64,000 nucleotides of DNA, from contig NC_063013.1 of the NCBI RefSeq assembly GCF_020509005.1, forward strand, positions 3,534,001 through 3,598,000. Direction: 5' to 3'. The translations under genes and the position numbers were made by a program. The notes beneath the pieces are model-generated. The model had not been told where the DNA came from and ran no database searches. It saw only the letters and a program-made list of their open reading frames with translations. This DNA comes from Fulvia fulva. Taxonomy: Eukaryota > Ascomycota > Dothideomycetes > Mycosphaerellales > Mycosphaerellaceae. Below are positions 1 to 9,608 of this stretch, piece after piece; position 1 is the first letter of the stretch, and the number at the start of each line of letters is the position of its first letter.

Positions 1-286
1 TGCCGCAAACACGCGCAATGTCCCACAGCTGATCAGTGGCCGCTTCTTTGTTGTATTGTTCCAGCGTCGTGGACGTTGTCTGGAAGGATGGCGACTGAAT
101 GCTGAGGCGCCAGTAAATGACGTACGGAACACAGTATTGCCGGCGTGCCTGGTGCTGATGCGATGCTGCTGCCGCCGAGATCAGGTGCGAAAAGCGGTGC
201 TTAGACAATGCAACGATGTTGGGTTGTTGGCTGCTAGCAAGAGTGAATATCACAGGAAACAGACGGTGAAGTGCATGTGGTTGATA
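1..286 (-). CDS. Possible partial gene running off the left edge
   Basis: Reading the minus strand leftwards from an in-frame TAA at 287-289, the frame stays open for about 95 codons to the window edge. The part nearest the edge has protein-like composition (for example YCVPYVIYW, LEQYNKEAATDQLWDIARVCG-like stretch) and roughly 60 percent G/C in third positions. No in-frame ATG was found, so if real it is an internal or 3' exon whose start lies behind an acceptor. I do not recognise the family. A chance open frame is a realistic alternative because the DNA is fairly GC-rich. Confidence 0.27.
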
Positions 287-828
287 TTAGCATTTCAATG
301 ATGTCGTCGCGGCTCACAGTTCTAGACGAGTCGAGCGGGGATACAGAGACTCGACGCATTCACAAGGGTGCACAGATTCCATACATTTGATTCATCCATG
401 ATCCTTCCATGCCGAGTACATGTATACTACCTCTTATTGTGCTATCTGTCATCTTCTGTCCTGTCTTCAGGGCCGCAGATACATCGGCACAATCACTCAT
501 CCTGCACCGCAGTGCCAGACGTGCTTCTCGAGCGGCGCAGCAGCTGTCCACAACGCCGAGAGCTCAGGACCTTGGGACCATCCCCGCGCGTCGTGTGAAT
601 TTGGCTTCGAGATCGACCATAGTCGTACCGAACTGGCACTGAGCCTGGGGTCGCCAGTCGGCACCGGCATTTTATGCATCTTTGCATTCTGCGCGAATCG
701 TACGGGCGGTGTTAACAGCGTCGGAGCTACTGTATGGACATGCGTCGTCGTGAGGCGGTAGTAGGGTTTGTCAAAAGCAAGGGCACTGCATAGGAACAGG
801 AATGGTGGCATTTGTCTCGTGAATTTCG
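287..828. other. Gene-poor stretch, 3' side of VPS2
   Basis: No convincing coding region on either strand. The 111-codon minus-strand frame at 497-832 begins just beyond the VPS2 stop and is probably its 3' untranslated region. No RNA gene or repeat was seen. Confidence 0.5.
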
Positions 829-1650
829 TCATCTTCGTAAGCTGTCAAGTCGTGCCTGGAGGTCGTCGTCTCCAGCATCTCCGCCGCCGATTGCTTGCGC
901 GACCTTGCCGTCTGCGACAGCATTCTTCTGGAGGCCTTGGGGTGTCTCGCCAAGCTGGTGCATGTTAGCAGGTGAATTACAAGGACAACATCTCTGATCA
1001 TGCTTACTGCCTGGCCAAGATCGACGCCAATTTCATCAAGCACTTGAGTGACGACCTCTTCACTCTCTTCCTCGTCTTCGAGACCGGTGACGTCGTCAAT
1101 GGCATCGTCCATCATCTCCTGCCGCTGGTCCATGATGTCGTTCTCTTTCTCAAACTCCATCGCTATCCGTTGCAGCGCAGGTAGGTTCATCTGTCGGTTC
1201 ATACTGCCCAGTAGTTGTGTCGCACCTTTCATGCTCTGCATCATCTGCTCGTTACTTCGTACCGTCTGCCATAGTCAGCATACCCCACGCGTTCCTTCGC
1301 ATCGATATTCCATACCTGTATCCGTAGTGATATCGCTTGGAGTTGTGTTCGCATCTGGTAGAACTTCTGGATGTATCTTCTCGTCCTCACGAGATCTTTC
1401 GCCTGCACCTTGACCGCGCCCATCTGGCCATTCTTGGCATTCTTCTTGATATCTGCGACCAGCTTCTTTTCCTGCTGTTCAAGCTTGGTCCTCTCTCGAT
1501 CCAGTTCTCTTTGTGTCTTCTCCAGTGCTCGTTGGTGCTTGCGCAGTCGCTCAGCAGGCGTCATGCGCTTGCCGAATGCCCACTCTATGATCTACGCCGA
1601 TTTAGTGTCCTGCAGATGCTGACGTATTTGCTCGAGGCACGTACATTCAT
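829..1650 (-). CDS. VPS2: ESCRT-III subunit Vps2/CHMP2
   Basis: Snf7-family ESCRT-III protein that acts with Vps24 in the late polymer on endosomes for multivesicular-body sorting and membrane scission. Four exons on the minus strand: 1645-1650 (ATG AAT only), 1316-1591, 1008-1265 and 829-954, giving 221 residues, the usual CHMP2 length. Splicing produces the family N-terminus MNIIEWAFGKRMTPAE, then a basic helix with LRKHQRALEKTQREL, the helix LRIQTVRSNEQMMQSMKG, an acidic linker and a C-terminal MIM1 motif DLQARLDSLRR, which binds the Vps4 MIT domain. The three introns are 53, 50 and 53 bp. The six-base first exon is chosen because the next exon has a stop upstream and lacks the initiating Met-Asn. 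It is divergent from FZO1 with 374 bp between the start codons. Confidence 0.93.
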
Positions 1651-2024
1651 GATTGCAAAGTGCTATAGCACAATGCGTGGTCCGAATGATTGTGGTACTG
1701 TCGCAAGGGTCGGCTGCGGTCTGGACGTTTTCGTAGGCTGGGACAGAGTCGTTGGAAGTTGAGGCAAGTGAATAGTTTACCAGCCTGAAAGCAAGGTAGA
1801 AGATAGTTGATTGCCTGGTCGCATAATGAAAGCCTAGCCGCGATCTTGGGATCTGCACGTGTCAAGGATGCCGCCGCGGCGTGCCACTGCCAAGCGCCGA
1901 ATCTTGAGAAGGCCCGTCAACATCTTCGACAATCATGACGCGCTTTGCAACGGCAACATTCCCCTATGCGAACTGCACAACTCATAATTGACCACGATGG
2001 TCAGGCACAACACTTGATGCGACG
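1651..2024. promoter_or_regulatory. Divergent promoter region VPS2/FZO1
   Basis: The 374 bp between the two start codons must hold both promoters. I saw no specific, strongly supported element in it. Confidence 0.4.
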
Positions 2025-4898
2025 ATGAGTTCAAACAATCCCTTCCAGAATGGCCACGCTGGCCCCAGCAGCAGCAGCAGCGGTAGCGGGTCTTCCGCCA
2101 CACGATCCACCGGTCGACCGCAGTACATGACAGTCGGCTCAGGTTCGACGTCGGAAAGCGCAGCGCGGCTGCAGGCGATACTGGACGAGGACTCAGGCTA
2201 CGGAGGAAGCATCACGGGCGATGACACGACGGAGAATGTCTGGCACCCTGGTCCAACCTCAGATCGATTCACACCCGAGCACACTCCAGTCAGGCCGGGG
2301 GAAACAAACCCTGCTTCGGAGCATGAGCGCAAAGCACTCGCGAGCCATGTGCATCAGCTCTACTACAACCAGAACCGGACAGCGCTGGGGCGGGCGATCA
2401 ACCAGACGGTGGAGACGCTGAAGAAGCTGCAGGAGATGAATGCGAAATGGCCGGCGCATTACCCTACAGTACAGCGACCACCCTCTCCGCCGCCTGCGAA
2501 AGCGACCGTACGACCGGGACTTTCGCACACTCGCACAACCCGAGACCTGGATGATGTGGTGCCCACGCCCAGACCTGGACTACCCAGGAGAGCTGGCATG
2601 TCTGTCGGCGAGCATCAATTTGGCGAAGCCGAGGAGGATGCTGCGCAACAGGAACCAAAAGTGCCGGAACCACGTTTAGTGACGCCACAGCTGGCACAGG
2701 ACTTCTCTGTGCTGAAGATCGAGCTGAAGATGGAGGGTCTTGCACAATCCGATATTGTCCATTCGCTCGAAAAGCAATCTGTGGCAGCGCTATTGGACAA
2801 CCAGATCAACAAGGGCATACGGCATCTGTTTGCGCTGAGAGAGCGAATTGAGGATACTTCGAGTAAGGTGCTTGTGACTGGAGACTTGAATGCCGGGAAA
2901 TCGACGTTTTGTAACGCGTTGCTGCGACGGAAAATACTGCCGGAGGACCAACAGCCATGCACGAGTATCTTCTGCGAGGTTCTGGACTGCCGCGAGAATG
3001 GAAGTGTAGAGGAGGTCCACGCAATCCCACACGGAATCGTCTACAACCGCAACGACGAAAGCACATACAGCGTCTTCGCACTCAAGCAGCTGGAGGACAT
3101 TGTTATTGACAGCGACCGATGGTCAATGTGCAAGATTTACATCAAGGATGTTCGAGCAGTTGACCAATCACTACTCAACAACGGCGTTGTCGACATTGCG
3201 CTGATTGATGCGCCAGGCTTGAACAACGACTCGCTGAAGACCACCGCCGTCTTTGCTCGCCAAGAGGAAATCGACGTCGTGGTGTTTGTTGTGTCAGCCG
3301 CCAATCACTTCACTCTATCTGCAAAGGAGTTTATCTTCAACGCAGCACGAGAAAAGGCGTACATGTTCATGGTCGTGAATGGCTATGATCAAATCCGGGA
3401 CAAGAATCGCTGCCAGGAAATGATTCTCAAGCAGGTCGCACACCTCAGTCCTGCCACTTTCAAGGAATCCTCCGAGCTTGTGCACTTTGTCTCAAGTAAT
3501 GCAATCCCAGTGGCACCAGCTCCGGACGGGCCACCAGGAGGTTCTGGAGGTGAAGGGGGTTCTGGATCGTACTCTGAGAACGGGTTTGATCAGCCAGGCA
3601 AAGACAATGGCGACGATGAGCCCAGTGGTAGGCACGGTGAGCCCGGCGCTGATCCTAGGAAAAAAGGCAAAGGCAAGGAGAAGGAAGCCCAAGACGACTT
3701 CAACGAACTGGAAGCATCGCTACGGCGTTTCGTGCTCGAAAAGCGTGCTCGCTCGAAGCTTGCGCCCGCAAAGACATATCTGATGAATGTATTGGGCGAT
3801 CTGGGTACACTCGCGGGCGTCAACAAGGACGTTGCTCAGAACGAGCTTGATCGAGTCACTGAGGAGCTCCGTCAGCTGGAGCCAGTCTTCGAAAAGTCCA
3901 AGAAGGCCCGCACCGAAGCCGACGAGAGCATTGCAACGAGCATCGAAGAGACCGCAAATGACGTCTACGCTTTGACACGAAGCACCCTCACGGACTCAAT
4001 CTCGCGGATAGCAGAAAGCGATCTGGGCGTGGAATACCCTGGACTTCTGGGCGCATCCAGCTACGCCGATGACATCAAGGCTGCAATGCTCAACCAAATC
4101 ACAGAGACGGTCAGGTGGTGCGAGGAGCGTGGCCGTGAGAAGACTGTACAAGGCGTCAGTGGTATCAAGTCATTAGGATTTTTGCATCTTGGCGATCAGT
4201 ACACGGACCTGACTTTCAGATCGGAGAAGATGTTCAAGAGCCGACGAGACGCGCTTGCCCGGCAAGTCGATTTCGATGCTGAGATCTGGGACTTCTTCGA
4301 CCTTGCAAATATCTGGGAGCGACAAGAGAAGCTTGCGGGCAGTAGTATGGCCGTCACGCTAGCAGGTGTGGTCGGGACTAGGATGATCGGTGGTGCTGGC
4401 TGGCTCGATGGTGCTCTGACTGCAACGAGAGTCGTGGGCACGAACAACCTGAGGAGATTGTTCCTTCCAGGCTTGATCCTGGCTGGTAAGTCAAGCTCAC
4501 TGTACCCTTTTGAGCAGTATGCTAACGAATACACAGTGACATTGGGTGTCTCGTATGTCGTCTCACAGATCCCTCAGTCACTTCCACGACGTCTGGCGAC
4601 AAAGCTGTCCGCCCAGCTGGGCCAGATCGACTACACACATTCGAATGCACAACGAGTCAGCTCAGAAGTGCGAAGAGCGCTCAAGTATCCTGCGGACAAG
4701 CTTCGTGAGGGCTTACAGCGTAATATGGAGCATCTTCAAGAGCAAAAGAAGGAGACCGACAAGGTCCGAGTCGAAAGCGAAGTCGCGAGGAAATACTTCG
4801 GTAACCTCGTGCGTGAAAGCAACGACATTCGCAGCAGAGTGCAGAGGGTTGACCTAGAAGGTCCTGCGCCTGGTATTGCTGCCAGCTATGATATGTAA
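2025..4898 (+). CDS. FZO1: Mitofusin Fzo1, outer-membrane dynamin-like GTPase
   Basis: Drives mitochondrial outer-membrane fusion. Exons are 2025-4485 and 4537-4898; the 51-bp intron (GTAAGT, branch GCTAAC, CACAG) has a length divisible by three, so the frame stays open through it and the spliced product is 940 rather than 957 residues. A Ser/Gly-rich N-terminus precedes the GTPase domain: P-loop GDLNAGKST near residue 286, DAPG near 395 and NGYD (G4) near 450. A disordered basic/acidic linker follows, rich in Gly, Glu and Lys. Removing the intron restores the second hydrophobic membrane segment (LILAVTLGVSYVVSQI), matching the two-span hairpin of fungal Fzo1, followed by a C-terminal coiled coil. 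Yeast Fzo1 is 855 residues, so the extra length is mostly N-terminal. Confidence 0.94.
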   Translation: MSSNNPFQNGHAGPSSSSSGSGSSATRSTGRPQYMTVGSGSTSESAARLQAILDEDSGYGGSITGDDTTENVWHPGPTSDRFTPEHTPVRPGETNPASEHERKALASHVHQLYYNQNRTALGRAINQTVETLKKLQEMNAKWPAHYPTVQRPPSPPPAKATVRPGLSHTRTTRDLDDVVPTPRPGLPRRAGMSVGEHQFGEAEEDAAQQEPKVPEPRLVTPQLAQDFSVLKIELKMEGLAQSDIVHSLEKQSVAALLDNQINKGIRHLFALRERIEDTSSKVLVTGDLNAGKSTFCNALLRRKILPEDQQPCTSIFCEVLDCRENGSVEEVHAIPHGIVYNRNDESTYSVFALKQLEDIVIDSDRWSMCKIYIKDVRAVDQSLLNNGVVDIALIDAPGLNNDSLKTTAVFARQEEIDVVVFVVSAANHFTLSAKEFIFNAAREKAYMFMVVNGYDQIRDKNRCQEMILKQVAHLSPATFKESSELVHFVSSNAIPVAPAPDGPPGGSGGEGGSGSYSENGFDQPGKDNGDDEPSGRHGEPGADPRKKGKGKEKEAQDDFNELEASLRRFVLEKRARSKLAPAKTYLMNVLGDLGTLAGVNKDVAQNELDRVTEELRQLEPVFEKSKKARTEADESIATSIEETANDVYALTRSTLTDSISRIAESDLGVEYPGLLGASSYADDIKAAMLNQITETVRWCEERGREKTVQGVSGIKSLGFLHLGDQYTDLTFRSEKMFKSRRDALARQVDFDAEIWDFFDLANIWERQEKLAGSSMAVTLAGVVGTRMIGGAGWLDGALTATRVVGTNNLRRLFLPGLILAGKSSSLYPFEQYANEYTVTLGVSYVVSQIPQSLPRRLATKLSAQLGQIDYTHSNAQRVSSEVRRALKYPADKLREGLQRNMEHLQEQKKETDKVRVESEVARKYFGNLVRESNDIRSRVQRVDLEGPAPGIAASYDM

Positions 4899-5335
4899 TG
4901 CCGGGCCTACTAGCGGCATGAAATTGGCGTTTCTGATGGGTAAAGAATGGTCTGACAGGACTAAGTGAGGCATTTAAGATATCCTGCGTGCTGGCGTATT
5001 TGGTACTTACGTACTCTTCTCACTACATATATCCCGATACCAGAGCTCAGAATGGCTTCCCATCTTGTATACATCTCTTCCATCACTCTTGTCCCTGATG
5101 CACGACATGTCGAGGTGCAATGGCCCTTTGGTGCATACAAACATGAAGTTGTGGTCCAAGTCCAAGGCTGACCCTGGTCGTCACCACCCAGCTTGTTGCG
5201 CGTCAACTCTGAGCTTCCTCACTTTGTAACTTCCTCATCACTGCTTCCACACAACATGCACATCACTATCCACGAGCGAGCTGAGCACTTTTGCTCTCAC
5301 CATCTACATACTGTAGACTACGCGACACCGCCACC
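4899..5335. other. Intergenic FZO1 to lipase-like gene
   Basis: Holds the FZO1 3' end and the promoter of the downstream hydrolase. No gene, repeat or RNA was recognised. Confidence 0.5.
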
Positions 5336-6772
5336 ATGAAGAAGACTCTCCTCTTGGTGTTTATACACGGCTTCAAAGGCACCGATCACACTTTCCAGAA
5401 CTTCCCCAAGGACCTCAAGGATGCCCTCGCTATTTCTCTGCCGAAGATTGATGTCTTGACGATCCAATACCCGCAGTTTGAGACTCGAGGGGACTTGAAG
5501 GACTGCGTGGCACGTTTCAAGGAATGGCTGCAGAACAAGGTCATCGACCTCGAGGTCGCGAACAGCACTCCGAGTCCTACTGTCCATCCGAGTGTCCATG
5601 TTGTGCTCTGCGGACATTCTATGGGAGGCATCGTCGCGGCAGAGGCGTTGCTGAGTATCGCTAAGGACGAACCAGTGTCATCCTCACTGGGTGGCATGAA
5701 CCCGACAGCAGGGCACAATGCGACCATGAACGAACCGTCCAACCCGCCGAACGAGCCCTCGCGACTGTTCTTTCCGCACGTCCAAGCGATCTTGGCCTTC
5801 GACACACCATACCTGGGCATAAGTCCTGGCGTGCTAGCACACGGCGCCGAGGCCAAGTTTAACCAGAGCTCGCAGGCATATAAGGCATGGGACCAGGCGA
5901 GCTCATTTTTTGGCTGGAACTCACCCAAGAGCGCATCATCTACACCTATTGCGAATGCCTCGAGTAAAGGTCTGCCCGCGCCGAACAGTACTACCGCCGC
6001 TGGAGGAAGCAAATGGGGCAAGTACGCCATGTATGGTGCTGGTGCGGCGGCAGTAATAGCTGGTGCAGCAGGCGCAACCTATCTTAGCTGGAATCAGATC
6101 TCCCAAGGACTGACATGGGCTGGCAGTCACCTCGAGTTCGTCGGATGTCTAGCGAGAGGCGCAGAGCTACAGAAACGAGTGGAGAACGTGGTAGATCTGA
6201 CAAAGACACATGGCGTGGGCTTTGCGAACTTCTACGGAGCACTGGACGAGAAGATCACCAGCCAGACGAAGTACGCCGGAGCATTTTTAGGTGACGACCG
6301 CACGTTCTGCGTGATACCCAAGAATGCGCGTAATATCGGAAGCCCTACAGGCTCAAAACGCGATCTGCCAAGGTCAAGAGATGCGTCGCTCAAGCCAAAG
6401 AAACGGAAAGCTCAAGAGAAGGAAGCGGATGCTGCGATGGAGGGGGAGATGGAACAAGGTGAGAAGGTCAGAGAGTATGCAGATGATACGTCGAAGAGCA
6501 AGGGACGATGGGTCAAATGTGTCAACCCTCTGGTCCACGATGAGCTCACGGCTCATACTTCAATGTTCACGCCTGCGAAGAACTCGGACTATCGAACTAT
6601 GATTCCGCGCGCGAAAGACCAGATCCTGGAGTGGATTCTGGTTGACTCGGTTTGGTACGAAACTTCTGGCGAGCAGGAAGAGCGACGCGATGAGGAAGAA
6701 AATGCCACTGCTGGAGACGAACCGACTATGGCCGACGAAAAGGATGACGAGGCCGTTCCTGCTGAACGATAG
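5336..6772 (+). CDS. DUF676 (PF05057) lipase-like alpha/beta hydrolase
   Basis: Single-exon protein of 478 residues. It opens with the alpha/beta-hydrolase strand LLLVFIHGFKG (oxyanion-type HG) and carries the nucleophile elbow GHSMGG at about residues 93-98, the hallmark of the DUF676/ROG1-like putative serine esterase family. A Gly/Ala-rich hydrophobic stretch near residues 228-250 could be a membrane segment. The C-terminal third contains basic KPKKRK-type and strongly acidic segments. I start at 5336 because ACCGCCACCATGA is a strong initiation context; an in-frame ATG at 5291 would add 15 residues without obvious function. The substrate is unknown; relatives include lipases and transacylases. 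Fungal-specific conservation is likely, but I cannot assign a named yeast orthologue. Confidence 0.85.
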   Translation: MKKTLLLVFIHGFKGTDHTFQNFPKDLKDALAISLPKIDVLTIQYPQFETRGDLKDCVARFKEWLQNKVIDLEVANSTPSPTVHPSVHVVLCGHSMGGIVAAEALLSIAKDEPVSSSLGGMNPTAGHNATMNEPSNPPNEPSRLFFPHVQAILAFDTPYLGISPGVLAHGAEAKFNQSSQAYKAWDQASSFFGWNSPKSASSTPIANASSKGLPAPNSTTAAGGSKWGKYAMYGAGAAAVIAGAAGATYLSWNQISQGLTWAGSHLEFVGCLARGAELQKRVENVVDLTKTHGVGFANFYGALDEKITSQTKYAGAFLGDDRTFCVIPKNARNIGSPTGSKRDLPRSRDASLKPKKRKAQEKEADAAMEGEMEQGEKVREYADDTSKSKGRWVKCVNPLVHDELTAHTSMFTPAKNSDYRTMIPRAKDQILEWILVDSVWYETSGEQEERRDEEENATAGDEPTMADEKDDEAVPAER

Positions 6773-8021
6773 GCCTGTCCAGACGAAGAACTCCTCGCGT
6801 TTGCGGACAGCCTCGCAGCGTCCGCTGACAAACTGAGATGTGTCGCCGTCATGTGTCGAACACTTCCGCAGACCTGCTGGAAGCCTTGCAAGCTCTTCAC
6901 TAGACTGCCACGAAGTCTTTCAGGTCGGATGCCTTTCGGAAGCAAGTTGTAACACAAAGGTTCAAATGCTACGAATACTCGGCCTGTGACAAGGACGAGG
7001 ATACTGAAGAAGCTCGAGAAGGATGATTTACGGTCCGAGAAGTAGGCGTGACGAGCCTCTGGCGGTGACGGATCAACAGCACAGCAGTTCGTTCGGAAGA
7101 CGAGAAACATGAGTGACGGCGCTTCATGCTATTCATATGAAGATTAACGACCCAATTAGGACAATACGCATACTTTACAGTATGCATAATACAGAGACAT
7201 GTGACACCAGCACGTGCCGCTATCGGTGGAGCTCGTTCTTGGCTGCAGCGATTACGCCGTGGATTCGCGCTAATCTGGTACCTCTTATCATACGCATGAT
7301 GACTTGGTGGGACAGATTGCCCTCACGCGCACCGTCGCTTGTTGCAAGCCTATCTTCACCCACTCAGAGCTCCCATCAACACGCCTCTCACTGGCCTGAC
7401 TGCACGGTCTGACCCGGTACACTCCAGATTCTGGGGTGCGCGCGCCGGCCCTCGATACGACATCCATCCCACCTGCACCACACGGCGCCTTCTGCATACG
7501 ATGACATGCCCTTCGGGCGGCTGTAATGACTGTAATCGGCAATGCAACACATCCAGATCCCCGAAAGTATACCATCTCGTAGCTGTTCCTGTACTGTCTG
7601 TTTCCTTTTCCTAATACTGCTTACCAGCTGCAACATCGTCCTCAAATCTGTCTGGAGCTTCTTGTCCTCAGCCACTTTCCTACTACTTCTATTCGCGTCT
7701 CACGGCATCTTTCACGGCATCCCGAACCCGACGTCACCCTCTGACAGGCACGACTCTGCGCAACGGCAAAGAACGACTTGTCTCAGCCTGTGTACCTCCT
7801 CCAGAGCTTTGCATAACCACGGGAGAGCTCTATAACCGTTCCAGAGCAATCAACATCCAACAAGAGGCTTAGACAGACACGTGGCTTAGCACAAGACCAC
7901 CTGCGAAAGTGCACACGACCACTATTGTCAGCCGGCAGGGACCCTACAAGTACAACAAAGACTGTGCTGGGCGCGAAGTGCGAACCTTGATCTTTAGACT
8001 GGACATCGCCCAACCTCCATA
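6773..8021. other. Long intergenic stretch, no gene seen
   Basis: About 1.25 kb between the hydrolase and the PQ-loop gene, both plus strand. The longest frame (minus, 6589-7110) is the antisense shadow of the hydrolase 3' end. The minus frame 7388-7675 starts on GTG and has no recognisable domain. Part of the stretch is the promoter of the next gene. Confidence 0.5.
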
Positions 8022-9347
8022 ATGTCATGGCTCTCGACATCCGGCTTCGAGCCAGCTTTACCGGCTCATTGCGCACCGCAAAATGACTTCCTATTACGCT
8101 TTAGCAGTACTTTCCATACCTGTGTGCCGACGCCGCTGGCATTTTTGTCAAATTCTCTGGGTACGCTGAGCATAATATCCTGGCTGTTCGCACAAATACC
8201 GCAAATCTACAAGAACTATGCGATACAGTCGACCTCGGGACTCTCAATCGGCTTCCTGGTGGTATGGTGCCTCGGCGATATTAGCAATCTGCTCGGAGCG
8301 CTGTTCACCCACCAAGCTTCATGGCAGGTCACTATTGGGGCCTACTATGTGTTCGTTGATCTCTGCTTGGTCGGGCAATGGGTGTGGTATGAAAGACTTC
8401 GACATGGACGACCTGTGTTCAGAGTATGGAACAGAACAAATGCAGGACGAGACGATGATTTTGAGGGAGCAAAAGGCGCAATGGAGCAAGTCGTGATCGA
8501 AGGTATGCCCGTGATGACTCCAAGCACGAGTCGCGACGATGAAGAGCAGCAGGCTGATGATAATGGTAAAGGTGCAGACGCTTCGACCAGGCAACAAGCC
8601 CATACGAGACCGCGAATCATCTTTCGAACACCGACCTTTCAACGCGAGCCCGAGAAGTCAAGCTATTCCAACACACCCAACGGCAATACCATCTATCGCG
8701 TCGGAGCTTCCTCCTCTCCAATGCCCTCGCCCTCTCCGCGGACGATGCTCTTCCTCGCCTGCCTCGTAGCGATAGCCCAAGCCTCACCCATCAAGACAGA
8801 CTCTCCCCCTTCAACCCTTGGCACGACTCCCACACCCCTCGAGACGGCCGGCACGATCCTCTCCTGGTGCTCGACCCTCCTCTACCTTGGCTCTCGTCTC
8901 CCACAGCTCTTCAAGAACTACCGACTCAAATCCACCGCCGGTCTCTCACCCCATCTCTTCATCGCAGCGTTCATGGGGAATCTTTTCTACTCTTCCGCAC
9001 TCGCCACCAATCCCAACGCCTGGAGCGATTTTAGTTCCTACGGTGGAGGAGGTTGGGCAGGACCAGAGGGCAATGATCGGGCCAAATGGGTCTTGGCAGC
9101 GGCGCCATTCTTTCTGGGAGCATTTGGAGTGCTGGGACTTGATGGGAGCGTAGGTGTGCAATTCTTGATGTATGGAGAGGAGAAGGAGGCGTTTGTAGTT
9201 GAGGAGGAGGGTGGGGCGAGTAGATGGAGGAGAGTCAGTGGATGGATGAGAGGATGGGTACCGGGGAGTTTTGGGGTTGTTAAGACGGTGGAGGGGCAGG
9301 CGTTGTTGGACGATGGGGAGAGGAATAGAGGGTATGGTGCGGCATGA
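8022..9347 (+). CDS. PQ-loop repeat membrane transporter (Ypq/PQLC2-like)
   Basis: Uninterrupted 441-residue protein with two PQ-loop repeats, AQIPQIYKNY (about residues 60-70) and SRLPQLFKNY (about residues 290-300), each followed by ST(S/A)GLS and a conserved WCLGD/FMGN segment. This is the seven-helix layout of the vacuolar/lysosomal cationic amino-acid exporters Ypq1-3 and PQLC2. A long hydrophilic loop of roughly 120 residues, rich in Asp, Glu and Ser, separates the repeats, and the C-terminal tail is charged. The likely site of action is the vacuole membrane, with Arg, Lys or His as cargo; the substrate is inferred from family only. Gene ends 261 bp from the TDP1 stop, tail to tail. Confidence 0.87.
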   Translation: MSWLSTSGFEPALPAHCAPQNDFLLRFSSTFHTCVPTPLAFLSNSLGTLSIISWLFAQIPQIYKNYAIQSTSGLSIGFLVVWCLGDISNLLGALFTHQASWQVTIGAYYVFVDLCLVGQWVWYERLRHGRPVFRVWNRTNAGRDDDFEGAKGAMEQVVIEGMPVMTPSTSRDDEEQQADDNGKGADASTRQQAHTRPRIIFRTPTFQREPEKSSYSNTPNGNTIYRVGASSSPMPSPSPRTMLFLACLVAIAQASPIKTDSPPSTLGTTPTPLETAGTILSWCSTLLYLGSRLPQLFKNYRLKSTAGLSPHLFIAAFMGNLFYSSALATNPNAWSDFSSYGGGGWAGPEGNDRAKWVLAAAPFFLGAFGVLGLDGSVGVQFLMYGEEKEAFVVEEEGGASRWRRVSGWMRGWVPGSFGVVKTVEGQALLDDGERNRGYGAA

Positions 9348-9410
9348 GGGTATGATGTATGAGCATGAGTTTGGGATATTAGCGGGCGGCATTTGCATTG
9401 GCATAAGCAT

Positions 9411-9425
9411 GGGATGGGATGGGAT
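9411..9425 (+). repeat. Short GGGAT tandem repeat
   Basis: Three perfect GGGAT units lie between the convergent PQ-loop and TDP1 genes. It is too short to suggest a function. Confidence 0.5.
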
Positions 9426-9608
9426 GAGCGGATGGTAATGTCCGCTCGGAGTAGATTGGGTACAAGCATTGGGAGTGCTGGATAGCATTCTGTGATTTTC
9501 GATGGCCGTCAGTCCGGAGCGCGTTGCACACTGCAGCATCTCCGTAGCTTCCTTGCCATACGCATGTCACATTTTTTGTCCACCGCGTTCTGTGGTCCTC
9601 GAAGCGCA

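Noticed and set aside
497..832. 111-codon minus ORF after VPS2
   Set aside because: Begins at the VPS2 stop in another frame; most likely 3' untranslated sequence.
6589..7110. 173-codon minus-strand ORF
   Set aside because: Largely antisense to the hydrolase 3' end; Ser/Ala-rich as expected from an antisense reading of an acidic segment.
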